From positions 51,389 to 115,388 of the forward strand of contig MU008231.1 of NCBI GenBank assembly GCA_010909165.1: DNA of 64,000 nt, written 5' to 3'. How positions within the stretch are numbered: the first letter of the stretch is position 1; the number at the start of each line of letters is the position of its first letter. A program made the translations under genes and the position numbers. This document shows positions 10,044 through 21,735 of this stretch, piece by piece. The DNA is from Anthoceros angustus. Its lineage: Eukaryota > Streptophyta > Anthocerotopsida > Anthocerotales > Anthocerotaceae. Below the pieces are notes generated by a model. It worked only from the letters and a program-made list of their open reading frames with translations, did not search any database and was not told the DNA's origin.

Positions 10044-10690
10044 GTGCCTCGGGTCTTGGACAAAGTGGCATATCGTGGTGCATCGAGACATTTTGGATAT
10101 GAAAGGATTTTTGCCACCGAGGAGGTATACTCTTCTTTTCTCGCGACCTCCCTCGAGGAATTGAAAGAGATCATCAGCTCTTTCAACGAGAAGACCACGA
10201 GCGATGTGTTCCGGATAATTCTTATGCATGGGGTGGATGGGGTGATTCAAGCCGTGGAGGCTTTGAGGTCTTGGTGCGGTGAAAGGAGTCATTCGACCGG
10301 TATGGGAGAAAACCAACATCCCACCTAAGCAGGCCGTGGAAACAGTGGAATATTTGAGTTGGAAGCGCAGAGGAGAGTCCAATGTCGGAAAAGCTCCTCT
10401 TTTCCGCAAAAGACATCAAACAGCCAAGAGTTATCCGACATGGACCGTGGTGAAGAAGTGATTTACCACATCGGTGATAAGATGGTCGACGCCATATCGT
10501 AAACCGGGCTTATTAGGCATGTTGGTGAACATGTTCTCCAACGAAGACGATCGATTGTTGACGCGCGGATCGTGGATCATTTTTGGTGGCCGGATACAAC
10601 GGAAAAGGAACGTTGTGGCCATTGACAAAGACGCACGATGCTCAATGTATATGTCACAACGAGTGAACGGAGACGACGAGTTCAAGAAAT
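10044..10690 (+). pseudogene. Unassigned broken coding region
   Basis: Successive + strand frames (10044-10328, 10279-10461, 10474-10692) give coherent text such as EVYSSFLATSLEELKEIIS, VFRIILMHGVDGVIQAVEAL and LLGMLVNMFSNEDDRLL, with frame changes near 10290 and 10465. It precedes the DUF7869-like region in the same orientation and may be its upstream part. I do not recognise a family. Confidence 0.3.
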
Positions 10691-11279
10691 AACAGATAAG
10701 TTTTCGGGGCCCTGCAAGTTTTGGGCAAAGGAGATCGCGACGGAGGCATTGACAGAAAATGCAAGTGTATAGCTTGCTTGGAAAGAAGGGTCGAATGAAG
10801 GACTCAGACGTGAGACGACCGCCGTTGAAGACCAACCGGCATTGACAATATGGGATGAAAACGGCACACTACCACCGCAACAGAGGCTCCGACGCTCGCT
10901 TTGCAGTTGAAGGTGATGACTTTGGTGACACGGAAAAGGCGTGATTTGGAAAATGTAGAAACGGTGCGATTCGGAGCTCAATTTGGTTGAAGTAGATGAC
11001 CCTTTGGGTAGCTGTGACTTGTAGATGAGGGGGCTCGTCCGTTGACCGTATAATTCCTGCTTTTGACCCTTCGTGGAAAATGCCCGACTTTGATTTGAAT
11101 GCATATTACGTGTTTTGGACCCATAGTCTGGCACTGCCCTTTCCCCAGTAAGTCTCGGAAGGGTCGCGGACGGCCGGCGCCTGAAACAAAAGTGTGCATA
11201 CATGGAAAAACCTCGATACTTACATTGTTCTAAGTGGAACTCGCCATTCAAAGACATCTCTTTAAAAACACGTGTTTTG

Positions 11280-13257
11280 CTTGATATGAAAGGGTGGCAA
11301 CCTCAGCGAGCGCAAGAACTACCAAGAACTCCGCGAGTGAGTCGTTGAAGTATTTCCGTTGTTAAAATACCGCAGCAACGGTTTTCGATGCTGCGATGAC
11401 CTAAAGAGGAAAATAAAAGACGCCGGTCGGACCACGCACAAGGTGAGATGGCGGTCCTTATTCCGCATTCACCGGATGTCCGCGAACTCAACCCCATTGC
11501 CTCATACCCTATTCGAATGAAGGCGGGGCTTGAAACCGTGTGCACATTCTTGGCGCGACCTTGTTGTTGCGTGCGGACAAGAATGTGGAGCTCGAGACTC
11601 CACAGGAACAACAACAGAAGGAGCGAAACGGAGGCTGCCGGCACAAGTGCTTGAGGCGGCTAAGTTCATTGGTATTGCCATAGATGGTATGGACCAAAAA
11701 AGCGAGTTGCCCCATTATGATTGCCAAAAGGCGGTTGATTAGGAGCCCTTGTCGGGCTTCACGTTCTAGGTGTCTTGGTGTTCAACTACTTAGTGCGCAC
11801 AGTGTATTTGAGTTTCCGAATGTGAGAAATGATCCAATGATGGGCAGCGTGATTGATGTTATCAATACAGGAGGGCGCTCCCCTATTCTATACTTGCGGA
11901 TGGACAACATGCTCAAAACAAGAATCGGAGGTATTGGCATGTCATCCATGCTTGTGGCGAAGGTATCTTCAAAAATCAAGGTGGGGTTTCTTCTTGTTGG
12001 CCATACCCACGATCGATTGACCAAATGTTTTCGAGGTTCTCGGTTGTGCTAGGGTTGAAGGATGCTTTCACACCCAAAATGATAGGGTTGCCGGAGCGGG
12101 CGACACCCCATCACCGCAGATTCACATATCAAGGAGGTGCCGACTTCAAGACCTATCTATCGAAGGGGATCTGCAACGTATGACTTGCATAATCCTTTCA
12201 ACACCAATTCAAAATAACAAGGGAGAAGTGCTATCGTCGAGAGGACGGATCGTGCTAAGATGCAAGGAGTTTTCAAGTTCGATCACCGTCGGAGGGTGGT
12301 GTGCGCTATTACGTTGGGTGCCACCACGGGTGATTGTGGCGCTCCATTGTTGCTGGTCCCATCACATGCCCAAGGTAAAGGAAAGGGACATGCAAAACGA
12401 AAGGATGCCCCTGATGTTCGTGTCAATGACGATAGTCTCCAAGGCGTAGTGGTAGTGTAGTGGCGGGAGTCCATGAAGTAAAAGCGGGCCTAGAACGCAC
12501 CAGGCGACATATGAATGTGGAGCAACTATCATGGTGGGATACGTTCTGGGATGAACAGGTAGCAATAGCCGAGAGACTTGCAGCTGGCATTCCATTCCCG
12601 TTGGAGACAGAATGGTCTTGGTACACTCGCGATGAAGAAAACGAGGTACCACCTGTAGACCCTCCAGACTCAACTTTGGTTGATCCTGCAATGGCCAGAC
12701 GGATTTTTGGACATGGTCGGGAGGTGTACAGGGGCACAAGTGCGGAGGGAGGGCAAGGGCGAGGCTCGTCGAGGTTGTGTGAAGGAGATTGAGGAGGGAA
12801 TGATGGTTGGCTGCCGGGATGATCCAGAGGCGACCATTCGCTCGCAAAAGTGGTGGAGGTGGACCATGATGCTGCGGTCCCTTTCATGATAGTTCATTGG
12901 TGGCGGACAGAGAACAATGATGCATTCGAGGGAAGGTACATGGAGGAGTTTGTGATACGAAAGCGCCCACCAGGTCGTGGGAAAAAAGTGCGGCGGTCAA
13001 AGAATGGAGGCAGAGGGCGTCAGGAGAAGCATTTGCAAAGCCTCAACTTCCCAGAGACAAATGTGCTGGCCTATGATTTCGCGCTGACAAGGAACAAGAC
13101 GTTGCAGAGGACGACAATGAAGCTGATAAAGACTAAAGTCTTTGAGTTGCGTTCAGAGCCGGCTGATGAACCGGCGAGGCTTCCGCCAGCTGACACGAAT
13201 GTCATGCCCGAAGACATGATTGACTTAAGACCTCGACAATGTGGAATCAACGGATGA
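11280..13257 (+). pseudogene. Broken DUF7869-like (transposon-associated) gene
   Basis: In order on the + strand: a RKNYQELRE-type helix (about 11310), IGIAIDGMDQKSELPHYD (11675-11725), LYLRMDNMLK (11890-11920), KVGFLLVGHTHDR with, after a frameshift, the QMFSRFSV text (11980-12050), and a Trp-rich C-terminal part (MIVHWWRT, YMEEFVIRK; 12885-12965). The DGMDQ ... DN ... GHTH...DQ.FS series recalls the DUF7869 domain found in plant and algal transposon-like proteins. The acidic residues would suit an RNase H-like fold, which is inference. At least four frameshifts are needed. The C-terminal ORF 12850-13257 is the longest intact piece. Confidence 0.5.
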
Positions 13258-13299
13258 GTCCAGACGTGGTGGTGGACCACCGGATGGTCCGGACTGGAG

Positions 13300-15400
13300 A
13301 GGAGCCGGAGAGGCAACCTAATATTGTCAACTTTCCGCCTTGTACCAGAACGTTATGTCCCCTCGCTTGAATGCAGTGGATTGTTTTCGTCTTTTCGTGG
13401 AAAGGTTTAACTGCCATCATCTCTCTTTGTAGGAAGTTGACGGTGTGATAATGTCCGAGCATGTAACGGCGACTATGTAAAACCGATCCCAATGTGGTGC
13501 TCTAATTTTAACAATGTTCGTGGTTTTGTCCAGCTTGAGAGTAGCAGTCGAGGTTTCAATGGTGACCATGCAGGTCATCTATGTTCTGAGCTTGTAGTGT
13601 GGCGAAGTGTCCCCAAAGGATGGTCACGGATGTCCGTGGCATATGTATGCCGCAGCGCGCGCAATGTCGTTTATGTGTTCGGCAAGGACGCCCTATTTTT
13701 GGAACGGGGGGACCGTAATGACTATGGGGTGGAACGGGGTCCGAAGGGCGCAGCGAACGGATGCACACCAGCGAAACTGAGTACCAAGACGGGCTCAAAA
13801 CGGCGCCTTCCTCCACTGCCCACCGCCACAGAGGTTGTCTTCCACCTCCTTTGTGGTTTTGTGCACGCCATCCATCCCTCCGCGGAGAGCCGTCCTCACG
13901 CCATGCTCCTCCACCTCCTTCCACCTCGATTGTCCGGTTTTGCCTGTTGGTTCCGCCTCCTCCTTACGTCCCATCCATCCAACCTTCCTTGAACTAACCT
14001 TCGCTTTTGCAGCCTTCCGGATGAGGACTCGCAGAGGTGGCTACGAGTCACCACCTCGTATCACAAGGGAGGATGTGGAGGCAAAGCGAGCCAAGGCGGA
14101 GAAGGATGGAAGTTGCCCATCCAGGACTTGTGTGGAGGCCATTTGGGTCTCCAGTGCAAGGTGGAAAGACGGTATGGGTGGCCATCTCCTTCCATGCAGG
14201 GTGGCAGCATCGTAGATTTTCCAGATGCAGTGCAGGTAGGTAGCCAGGGCTGGAAGAGGACTATAGGATAGCGAAGGAGGGGTTCCCGGAGGCGAAACGG
14301 GGGTGCAGAACTCCAGCACAGCAGGAAGGAGGGGTGAAGGAAGAGCCCGAGACTGCCCCGTCCAATTGTTTAGAGCTTCCGTGACCTTGCAGCTGCCCGT
14401 GAGTCCATGCAACAGCTTACGCGAATGAAGGTTGCCGCAGAGGAGGCCGCCGCCGGAGCGGGAGTGGAAGTGAAGGAGGAGGCGTAAGCACTTACCTGCT
14501 ACCTTTTCGCTTGAGAGTTGAGCATGGTTGTCATGCATGCACTAACGGGCATTGTGTGTAGACACGATGGGGACACCCTTGGCAAACCGGAGGAGCACTT
14601 GGAGATAGGAGCGTGAAGTGGGTTACCTAGGTTTTTGCAAGCGATCTGTAGACTAGAAGCGGGGCGGAGGGGAAGGGAAGGAGGGAGAGGGGTTGGAGGT
14701 GCGTAGAATCATAGCTTTCTCATGGCTTCACCGAGTCGAGTTGGGGACGCAATCACATGATTTTGTGTATGTCAAGTTTTAGCGTCGATGTGCAAGCCAT
14801 GGTCCGCCGCCAAGTGTGAAGCGGAAACGGGGTTTGAGTTTGGGGAATCGGGAATGTTTTGTCGTCACCGGACATGGCTATGAGCCAACGGTCAATGTCA
14901 CATGGCATGGACTAGAGGCGGTTATATGAACTACACCATATCGGTTTTCCAATACTTTATTAGTGAGAAATGTATTCAAGATATACTTTGTACCTTGGGG
15001 ATGTATATTTGAATAATATTATTCCATGTATTTTACATGAATAACCCTAAGGCCCACAAACAAAGGAGCCCGCTAGTGATGCATTCTCATCAATTGTGTA
15101 ACATGACGGTCTACACTTTTCCATATGCCGTAAAGGTAGCTTTGGTCGTAATGTATCCCAAAAGTGACATGATTGAAATAAAGCCTAAATAAATGATCTA
15201 GTCTGCACGCCATAAATTTATAAGGATCTCTACTTTTTCTCCCCAAATGCCTCTTTTGTTTAACCATGAGACATCGAGGTGTGGAAATATTGCCAATAAA
15301 TTTCAAGTTTTGATGAAGTGGAATGGGTTTGGGTGTACCGTGCGTGGTATTTTTAGCAGCCGTTTCCCACAAACCCTCAAAATCAACGTTTCAAGTTTAC
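13300..15400. other. No gene recognised
   Basis: Short overlapping frames on both strands (for example 13492-13992 +, 15073-15372 -) show no recognisable domain. An AT-rich stretch at 14940-15060 looks like ordinary intergenic DNA. Confidence 0.4.
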
Positions 15401-15489
15401 TTAAGCTTAAATTTTGATGACAAATTTGGCCCGTCTCCTGAAAGTGGAGTGTGTCACTAGCCCTAAGGAGACCTTGTTTTTTGAAGACT

Positions 15490-16195
15490 GTACACTCCGA
15501 TATCTGCGGCCCAATGAGCACACACAGCTTCGGAGGCCACTCCTACTTCCTTACCTTCATGGACGAGTGGAGCAGGTACTGCCACATTTACTTCCTTCGC
15601 CATAAGGATGAGGCCCTCACCTGTTTTCAAGGTTTTGTATTAGCAGCAGAACGACAAACTGGATTCCAAGTCTACACCCTCCGCAGTGATAATGGCGGAG
15701 AATACACCAGCACAGCCTTTAATGAGTTCTGCAGATCCAAGGGGATCCTCCGCAAACTAACTGTACCACACACCCCAGCTCAGAACCCTTTGCAGAATGC
15801 CTCAACAGATCCCTCCTTGAGATTTCTCGCTCCATCCTGAAGCTATCCTGTCTCTCTCGAGGCTATTGGGCTGAGGCCGTAGCTACAGCCAACTACCTAA
15901 AAAACAGGCTTCCTACAAAAGAGCTGCCAGGTACTACCCCTTTTGAGCGCTGGACAGGTCACAAACCCCGCATCTCTCACCTCCGCATCTTCGGCAGTCT
16001 TGCTTTTGCACATGTCCCAGATGCTACTCGTCGCAAATGGGATGACAAGAGCTGCAAGCTCCTCCTCATTGGCTACTCAAATCAAGTAAAAGCCTACTGC
16101 CTTTTCGCCACCAGAGAGGTAATCCTTTCCCACAACGTTCATTTCCATGAATCCCTCGTTCTCAACACTTACATCACCACCTGCACATACACCAG
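15490..16195 (+). pseudogene. Copia integrase remnant
   Basis: SDICGPMSTHSFGGHSYFLT holds the first catalytic Asp and LRSDNGGEYTS holds the second; the third block (TPAQN...) is disrupted by a frameshift near 15790. After it comes the plant copia hallmark YWAEAV..ANYLKNRLPT and FERWTGHKPRISHLRIFGS (15860-16000). The integrase-RT linker follows with KWDDKSCKLLLIGYS. Non-functional. Confidence 0.88.
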
Positions 16196-16196
16196 G

Positions 16197-16594
16197 TAGA
16201 CGTCAAGGCTGCATTTTTATATGGGACTCTACATGAAGACATTTACATGCTTCAGCCACCATGGTTTGTGATCAACATGGGACCTCTACGCTATGCTCTA
16301 GGAGTACAGTTCAAATTCAAGAAGGAAGAGCACACCTTTTTCATCCATCAAGAGCATTACATCAGCCAATTACTGGAAAGATTCAACCTGAAGGACGCCA
16401 AGCCAGTATCCACATCAATTGCCTCAGGAGAGAAGGTATCAGCAGAGGACTGCCCCAACACTCCAGAAGAAATGCACGAGATGAGAAGCGTCCCTTTCAG
16501 TGAGGTTGTCGGAAGCCTGCTTTACCTATCAATTTGGACAAGAACAGACATCGCACAAGCCGTGAATATAGATAGTGTCCAGATATCTCTCTAA
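16197..16594 (+). pseudogene. Copia reverse transcriptase remnant with internal deletion
   Basis: QVDVKAAFLYGTLHEDIYM (16196-16255, carrying the first catalytic Asp) is joined directly to MGPLRYALGVQFKFKKEE and SQLLERFNLKDAKPVSTS. The central part with the YVDD box is missing, about 150-200 residues. The remainder matches the thumb region of copia RT. Confidence 0.85.
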
Positions 16595-16679
16595 TCCGGG
16601 GAAAGTGCACTGGACCTGCGTCAAGAGAATACTCCGTTACTTAAAGAGGACAAAGTCACACGGACTTCTATACAGAGAC

Positions 16680-17075
16680 CATCTGCACCTCATCCACTGA
16701 GGCAGAGTACGCAGCAACAACCCTAGCAGCCAAGGAGATACTATGGATTCGCCAGTTCCTACAGACATCGATGAGAAGCAGGATCAGGCAACTCAGCTGC
16801 ACTGCGACAACCAATCAGCGATAGCCATGACACACAATTCAGTGCTGCACACGAGGACCAAGCACGTGGAGATTCAGCATCACTTTATTCGACAAGTGGT
16901 GGCCAACAAACAAGTTTCACCACGCTACATCAATACAAGCGACAACACTGCAGACCTGTTAACCAAGGGACTCCCCAAGGCTCTTCATGACAAGCATACC
17001 GAAGGTATCGGGTGGACAGAGACTTATCCCGACTTCAAAGACCTAGCCCTCGCCATCATCAAAGGGGAGCCCTAG
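16680..17075 (+). pseudogene. Copia RNase H remnant
   Basis: STEAEYAATTLAAKEILWIR (16690-16755) and, in another frame, LHCDNQSAIAMTHN, RTKHVEIQHHFIRQVV and DLLTKGLPKALHD are the standard RNase H blocks of plant copia elements. One frameshift lies near 16760. Confidence 0.88.
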
Positions 17076-17370
17076 TTGACCCAAAGACTAAGCCAACAGC
17101 CCCAGCTCACCCACTAATCGTGGAGAGGTTGAGTCAGCAGTCCCATGCCCTCAACTCTAGCTTGTCTCGACCCCGACTCTTCCCAACTCTGGTCTTCACC
17201 ACTCTGCGCTTGGGCACTCCTCCTTGCTCGAGACTTTCAATCTTCTTAATCACCTCTTGGATTATGTGACTCGCAAGTTGGAGAAGCCACCAGAGACTAG
17301 CTAGTACACTCAAGACCACGTTCAAGCACGCGTGGGAGATGGAGGCCATGGGCAAGAACCTGAATCTGCA

Positions 17371-17381
17371 GCGAGGGGGAG
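17371..17381 (+). promoter_or_regulatory. Copia polypurine tract
   Basis: GCGAGGGGGAG directly precedes TGTTGGAGAAT, the start of the LTR. Confidence 0.7.
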
Positions 17382-17615
17382 TGTTGGAGAATAGCAGCGC
17401 GTACGCCACGGATCAGGTTTTAGCACTGTGGTTTTAAGTCATGTCGCCATACACACTTTAGGGCACATTTCGTGCATAGGCCCGTAATCGTTAGTTTATC
17501 AGACGGGCATGTCGTTATGAACCATAACCGCGTGAGCGGTTAAAGAACCGACTCTGTACAGTATAAGAACAAGCTTTCATGTATCAGTAAATTACACTCT
17601 CAATTCTGTATATGG
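17382..17615 (+). repeat. Copia 3' LTR (end approximate)
   Basis: The LTR starts TGTTGGAGAATAGCAGCGCG, typical of copia, and contains GTATAAGAACAAGC (17562) as a probable TATA region. The expected mirror end (CCAACA) is not seen; a GGCCAGCA at 17608-17615 is taken as the limit. No second LTR is in the window. Confidence 0.6.
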
Positions 17616-17779
17616 CCAGCAATATGTGACCACTTTAATGAGAGTGAAGCAAAGTGGCGGTGCATGTTCGAGGAGCGGCTTACCGAAATTGCTGGTTACC
17701 CTCTTTTCTGTTACAAGCAAGCGCACAAAAAGAAGTTGCTTGATTCCCCTTGAGAGAGGTTGGGATGAAGTTGTGGATA

Positions 17780-18128
17780 CCGTACCCCAAGGGATGATTC
17801 GGCGTTAATTAATTAAAATTAATAAAAGTTGCAAATTTAGAAATGATTATACTTAAAATATTGAATATATAAAAATTTATGAGTTTAAGATGCCGAAAAC
17901 AAGGAAACTAGGGTTTGTGTGGAAAATTAGGGCCTGTTTAGGGGTGGTCTATACATATCCATTAGTTTTATATATATACTTATATATTTTAATAAACGTT
18001 GAAATTTGATAAAATTATTTTTCGTAAATTTTGAATTTTGGAAAAATATAAATATTTTTGTTGAACCTTATTTTTTCAAAAAATAATTATTTCGGCATTA
18101 TCATGTTGAATCACCCCTCGGGGTACGG
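17780..18128. mobile_element. MITE, 349 bp, TA target site duplication
   Basis: The left end CCGTACCCCAAGGGATGATT and the inverted right end (18106-18128) match over about 20 bases with two or three mismatches. TA flanks both sides (17778-17779 and 18129-18130). The interior is AT-rich with no reading frame. Short length, terminal inverted repeats and TA duplication fit a Tc1/mariner-type MITE; the ends are not the Stowaway consensus CTCCCTCC. Confidence 0.8.
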
Positions 18129-18316
18129 TATACAAAGAGACCAAATCCTCATGTTCCGCTCCCATGGAAAATTCATTACCCGGTCTGAAAATGAAAGGAA
18201 TATGCTACATTCTAATGTCAAGTCTCTACACAAGTAGGCCCGGGTTGCCTACGCATTACATAAGCACGAGCCCTGACCAAACAGGACTCGTACAGCAAAG
18301 GTATTCAATTGGACCG

Positions 18317-20866
18317 TTAGCATGAGCATGAAGATCCATCGGCCTTTTCCAGCCCAGGTGGTCTTCTAATTACAATGAGCTCTACGGCCCCCTCTGGCTT
18401 CTGCTGCCCAGGATGAAGGTGTCTGTGTAGCCTCGCTTTCCTGCCATCGTGGAGCTCCTTGCTTGGTTTGAAATATGCTCCCTTCATGAGGGTGGGTGGT
18501 GCTGTTGGTCTTGCTCGATCATCTGAAATCGTCACCTGCGCGCACTTGCCAGGAGGGTCCTTATACAATATGAAACTCACTTCGTTATCAAGGCTGGCCA
18601 GCCTTCGCTTTCTCTAGTCATCTAACTGAAAGCTGATTGCAGCTTTTCCAGAAACAAACCAACAGTCAGCGACCAGCTTCTTCAAATAACAAGCCTAAAC
18701 CTTCTAGCTGACATGCAACAAATGGGGTCCTGCCAGCACCACGCCGTGTGATCGGAAGCACCATATCACACGCAAGCCTCTGGAAGGCTCTCTGAAGTCG
18801 CTCTTGAAACTATGGAAAAATCAAGTCTGAGCGCCGGGTCCTCTATCTGGATGCATCCTGCGAAGCAACAATGTTGAACATTTCGAAAAAGTGCTTGGAA
18901 TTTCAGAACGCAAGCGAATCACAACTCAGCTTATCATGAGTAGCATGACCAGCAGTAGATTGGAGGTGAAGAATTGATTAGATTGTACACAGCACTTACC
19001 ACCGCTTCGGTCCAGTCTGTGGGATACTCACGATTTGGCATCTTGCGGCACCGACAAGCTCCTCCATCACCTTCTCTATGGATGCCTCACACATCACCTC
19101 CCTCATCATCCAATCTACAGCCCACTGGGGGGGCAGCCGAATGTTCTCCGCTTCCGGCACACACACCACCGGAGGAGCCAGAATCCCTGTAAGCCTGTCT
19201 ACTGTCCTGGGCAAATATTGATTATCATCGGCCTGAAGTGCTTCACCTGTGCACACTTTCTTCAGCCTGTGAGCAGTCGAGTCAGTGCTCGGGGCCGAGC
19301 ACCACCAGTTGTCCTCGCCCTCAAGCTCCCAGAAATTCTCTCCCCCACCATATTTTCCCCGCTCTGCTCCTACGTTATGCTGCTCCATCCGAGGTGGCCT
19401 CACCTGTTCCATGCTGACAGGTAAAGACAATTGACAACGGGAATTGATATGTGAAGGGGTACTACCTGAAGCTCTAAATACCTTGAACAACGTTGTTGGA
19501 TTCAGATCGTCTTCAATAATACCCTGATGCCGATTATCCTCGTGCTGAATAGCTTGATTAGGATCAATTCCCTCATTCCCAACCCATTGAACATCCTCTT
19601 GAATGGCCTGTTGGTTCACAGCAGCATGCTGGCTGCATGATCCTTTATAACGCTGAAACCCACCCTGCATACTAAGGTTATGTCCTTTAAGAAATAGCAG
19701 ATCAGTGGAATTCAAGGTGACAGATGAGCGCTTGAACGACGTTGTTAAGTTCAGATCGCCTTCAGGGTTATCCTGATACCGATTATCCTCGTCCTGAAGA
19801 GCTTGATAATTAGGATCAATTCCCTCATTCCCAACAAAGTGAACAGCCTCTTGAATGGCCTGGTTGTTAACGGCAGCGTGCTGGCTGCATGAACCTCCGT
19901 AACGCTGAACGCCACCCTGCATCCTAAGTCTCCGAGCTTCAAGAAATGCCATAGCAGTGGAATTCAAGGTGACGCCCTTCAGGGTGGTATCCAAATGGTG
20001 GCTAACATCACCAGGGGCTTCGGCGCCGTCCCTTAATTCTTTGGGTTTGTTCTTAGATCCCATGGGTCGACCGCGGCGCCGGGGCATTGTCACAACAGTT
20101 GCGGCTTCTGCATTCCTGGGGCTGGCTACGGCGGCGTGCCCTAATTCTTTGGGTTTGTTCTTAGATCCCTTGGGTCGACCGCGGCGCCGGAGTGTTGTCG
20201 CACCAGCTGCATCCTCTGACCTCGGGACTCCAGCTTCTGGATCCATGGACATGACATTTGCAACCGGGCGCTCCTTCCGTGTTTCGCAGAGCTCGGGATC
20301 TCCACGGCCCCCGTCTGCAGCTGTGGATGCGGAGAAGCCGAGCATCACATCCCAATCACTGCTGCTTCTGCATGCCTCGGGTTGGCTGCACCTGTCGCAC
20401 CCTCTGACCTCGGGACTCCAGCTTCAGGATCCATGGCCATGGCATGTGCATTATGCAACCGGACGTTCGTTCCGTCCTTCGCATAGCTCTACATATCCAC
20501 GCCCTCCTTCTGGACCTGTGGATGCTCTGCAGAAGCCGGGTCGTCTCGCATCCCATCACCACCAAGAGTTTCACAGAAGGGCAATCGCTCCGGCTCTGCA
20601 GGAGAGGAAGACCCAGAGCCCGAATTTGCGTGCCCTGGTAACGGCTTCAAATCATTCAGCTCCAAATCACTAACACTCATATTGTAGCGTTCCATGCGAT
20701 TCAACCACTCCGTGTCCACTCCACTCGATGCTCTGCAATCCGTTTCATTCCTTGGCCCAACATGTTTGATTGCGCATATTGCGTCCCATTCGGTGTCAAT
20801 CCCACGGCCTTCCTCCCATGAGCCTTCCACACTTTTTGGCCATTCAAAGCGCGTCCTTCCAATCAT
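18317..20866 (-). CDS. AT-hook protein, three-exon model, 672 aa
   Basis: Exons on the minus strand: 20866-20493, 20358-19000 and about 18602-18317. Donors read GTAGAG and GTAAGT. The three lengths sum to 2019 bases, keeping the frame (672 codons plus stop). Start chosen: first ATG of the frame at 20866. Two AT-hooks of the RRRGRPKGSKNKPKE type stand 36 residues apart (DNA 20,040-20,190) and should bind the minor groove of AT-rich DNA in the nucleus. Then follow two copies of an 80-residue unit (NEGIDPN, QRY.GSCSQHAAVN). The C-terminal half (LPPQWAVDWMMREVM, FILYKDPPGKC) is unknown to me. The GSKNKPK extension recalls AHL-type hooks, but no PPC domain is present. Exon 3 acceptor could also be at 18594. 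Confidence 0.65.
19490..19985 (-). repeat. Two tandem copies of an about 245-bp coding unit
   Basis: DNA 19,490-19,735 and 19,738-19,982 are near-identical and encode the duplicated 80-residue unit of the AT-hook protein. Substitutions dominate and the frame is kept, unlike the retroelements in this window. Confidence 0.85.
20031..20190 (-). repeat. Tandem AT-hook-encoding unit, 108-bp period
   Basis: The block encoding GRP(K/M)GSKNKPKEL occurs at about 20,034-20,085 and again 108 bases further at about 20,142-20,193, a multiple of three, so the duplication added one hook and a linker in frame. Confidence 0.85.
20213..20530 (-). repeat. Tandem duplication of about 188 bp spanning exon 2 and intron 1
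   Basis: 20,213-20,345 and 20,401-20,535 share the same text (MDPEAGVPRSE-encoding block and the block just upstream). The copy at lower coordinates is exonic. The other copy straddles the proposed exon 1 end and intron 20359-20492, where it carries the GTAGAG donor. Confidence 0.75.
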
Positions 20867-20909
20867 CTCCTCACTCGCCAATTCTCCTATTCTCCTCCTC
20901 CTCAAATAA

Positions 20910-21735
20910 GGTTATATAGATATAGTGAATATAATTTTATATTCCAAACCTTAGTAGAAATCATCAAAATTTGGTGCAAAGGTAATTTAAGCATTTTCTC
21001 TCCATCATTATTTATTCATGTTAAAATATAATCATGATATGGATTTCTTATGCTTTCTATCATAACAAACCTCCAAACCCCCATAAGACTACTTTTTATG
21101 ACAGACTTGTATCTAAATCGATGCCACCAGTTGCCAGCTCAAACTTATAACTTGAGCTCAAAATAGGGGGCTCAAACTTGATCTCGAAGCTTGAATTACC
21201 CTTCAAAATCACTTTCTGCTCCCAAAAGGCTCAACAATGGTGCCTACTCCTCTAGAAAGCACGAGTAGTGTAACTTCTAAAGCTATCTTCTCACTCTTTC
21301 CAAATATTATACATACACAAACTTAGGTAAGCTGAATATGTATGCATTTTTCTATAAGTATAGAACATACAATATAAGGGTTCTCACAAGTGTATTTGTG
21401 AGACATGTGAACACAATAATCCGCTCTCCACCGGGCTCTAGCACATATAGTGGAGGGTGAGGATCATGAGGAGTGAATTAGATGGCTCCCTTTATTCGTG
21501 AGACCTTACTCCATGTACCATAGTTGATATAGCTATTAGGCACGCAAAGTGTCTAATAGATAATTTTTTTTGGGTGCAGGCCATTAGGCAAAGTAAAATT
21601 ATTTTATAAAATTATGCACTTCAAAATATTGTATAATTATATATTTACATATAACTATACGCACATTATTTCCACACTAAAGATTTGTTGAAGGGATCAT
21701 GAGGAGAAAGTCGTCAGCACGGTCTGACACCATGA
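20910..21735. other. AT-rich intergenic DNA
   Basis: Poly-A/T-rich, no reading frame of note. It lies 5' of the AT-hook gene and may hold its promoter; no specific element is claimed. Confidence 0.5.

Larger units (their letters stand above)
15450..17615 (+). mobile_element. Decayed Ty1/copia element, 3' part with LTR
   Basis: Integrase, reverse transcriptase and RNase H pieces in copia order (integrase before RT) end in a polypurine tract and an LTR start TGTTGGAGAATAG. No 5' LTR, gag or protease is recognisable upstream. There is a large deletion inside RT, between the AAFLYG...YMLQPP block and the LRYALGVQF block. Confidence 0.85.

Noticed and set aside
13492-13992. 166-residue + strand frame
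   Set aside because: Low-complexity Pro/Ser/His text towards its end and no conserved motif; the opposite strand is equally open. Probably GC-driven.
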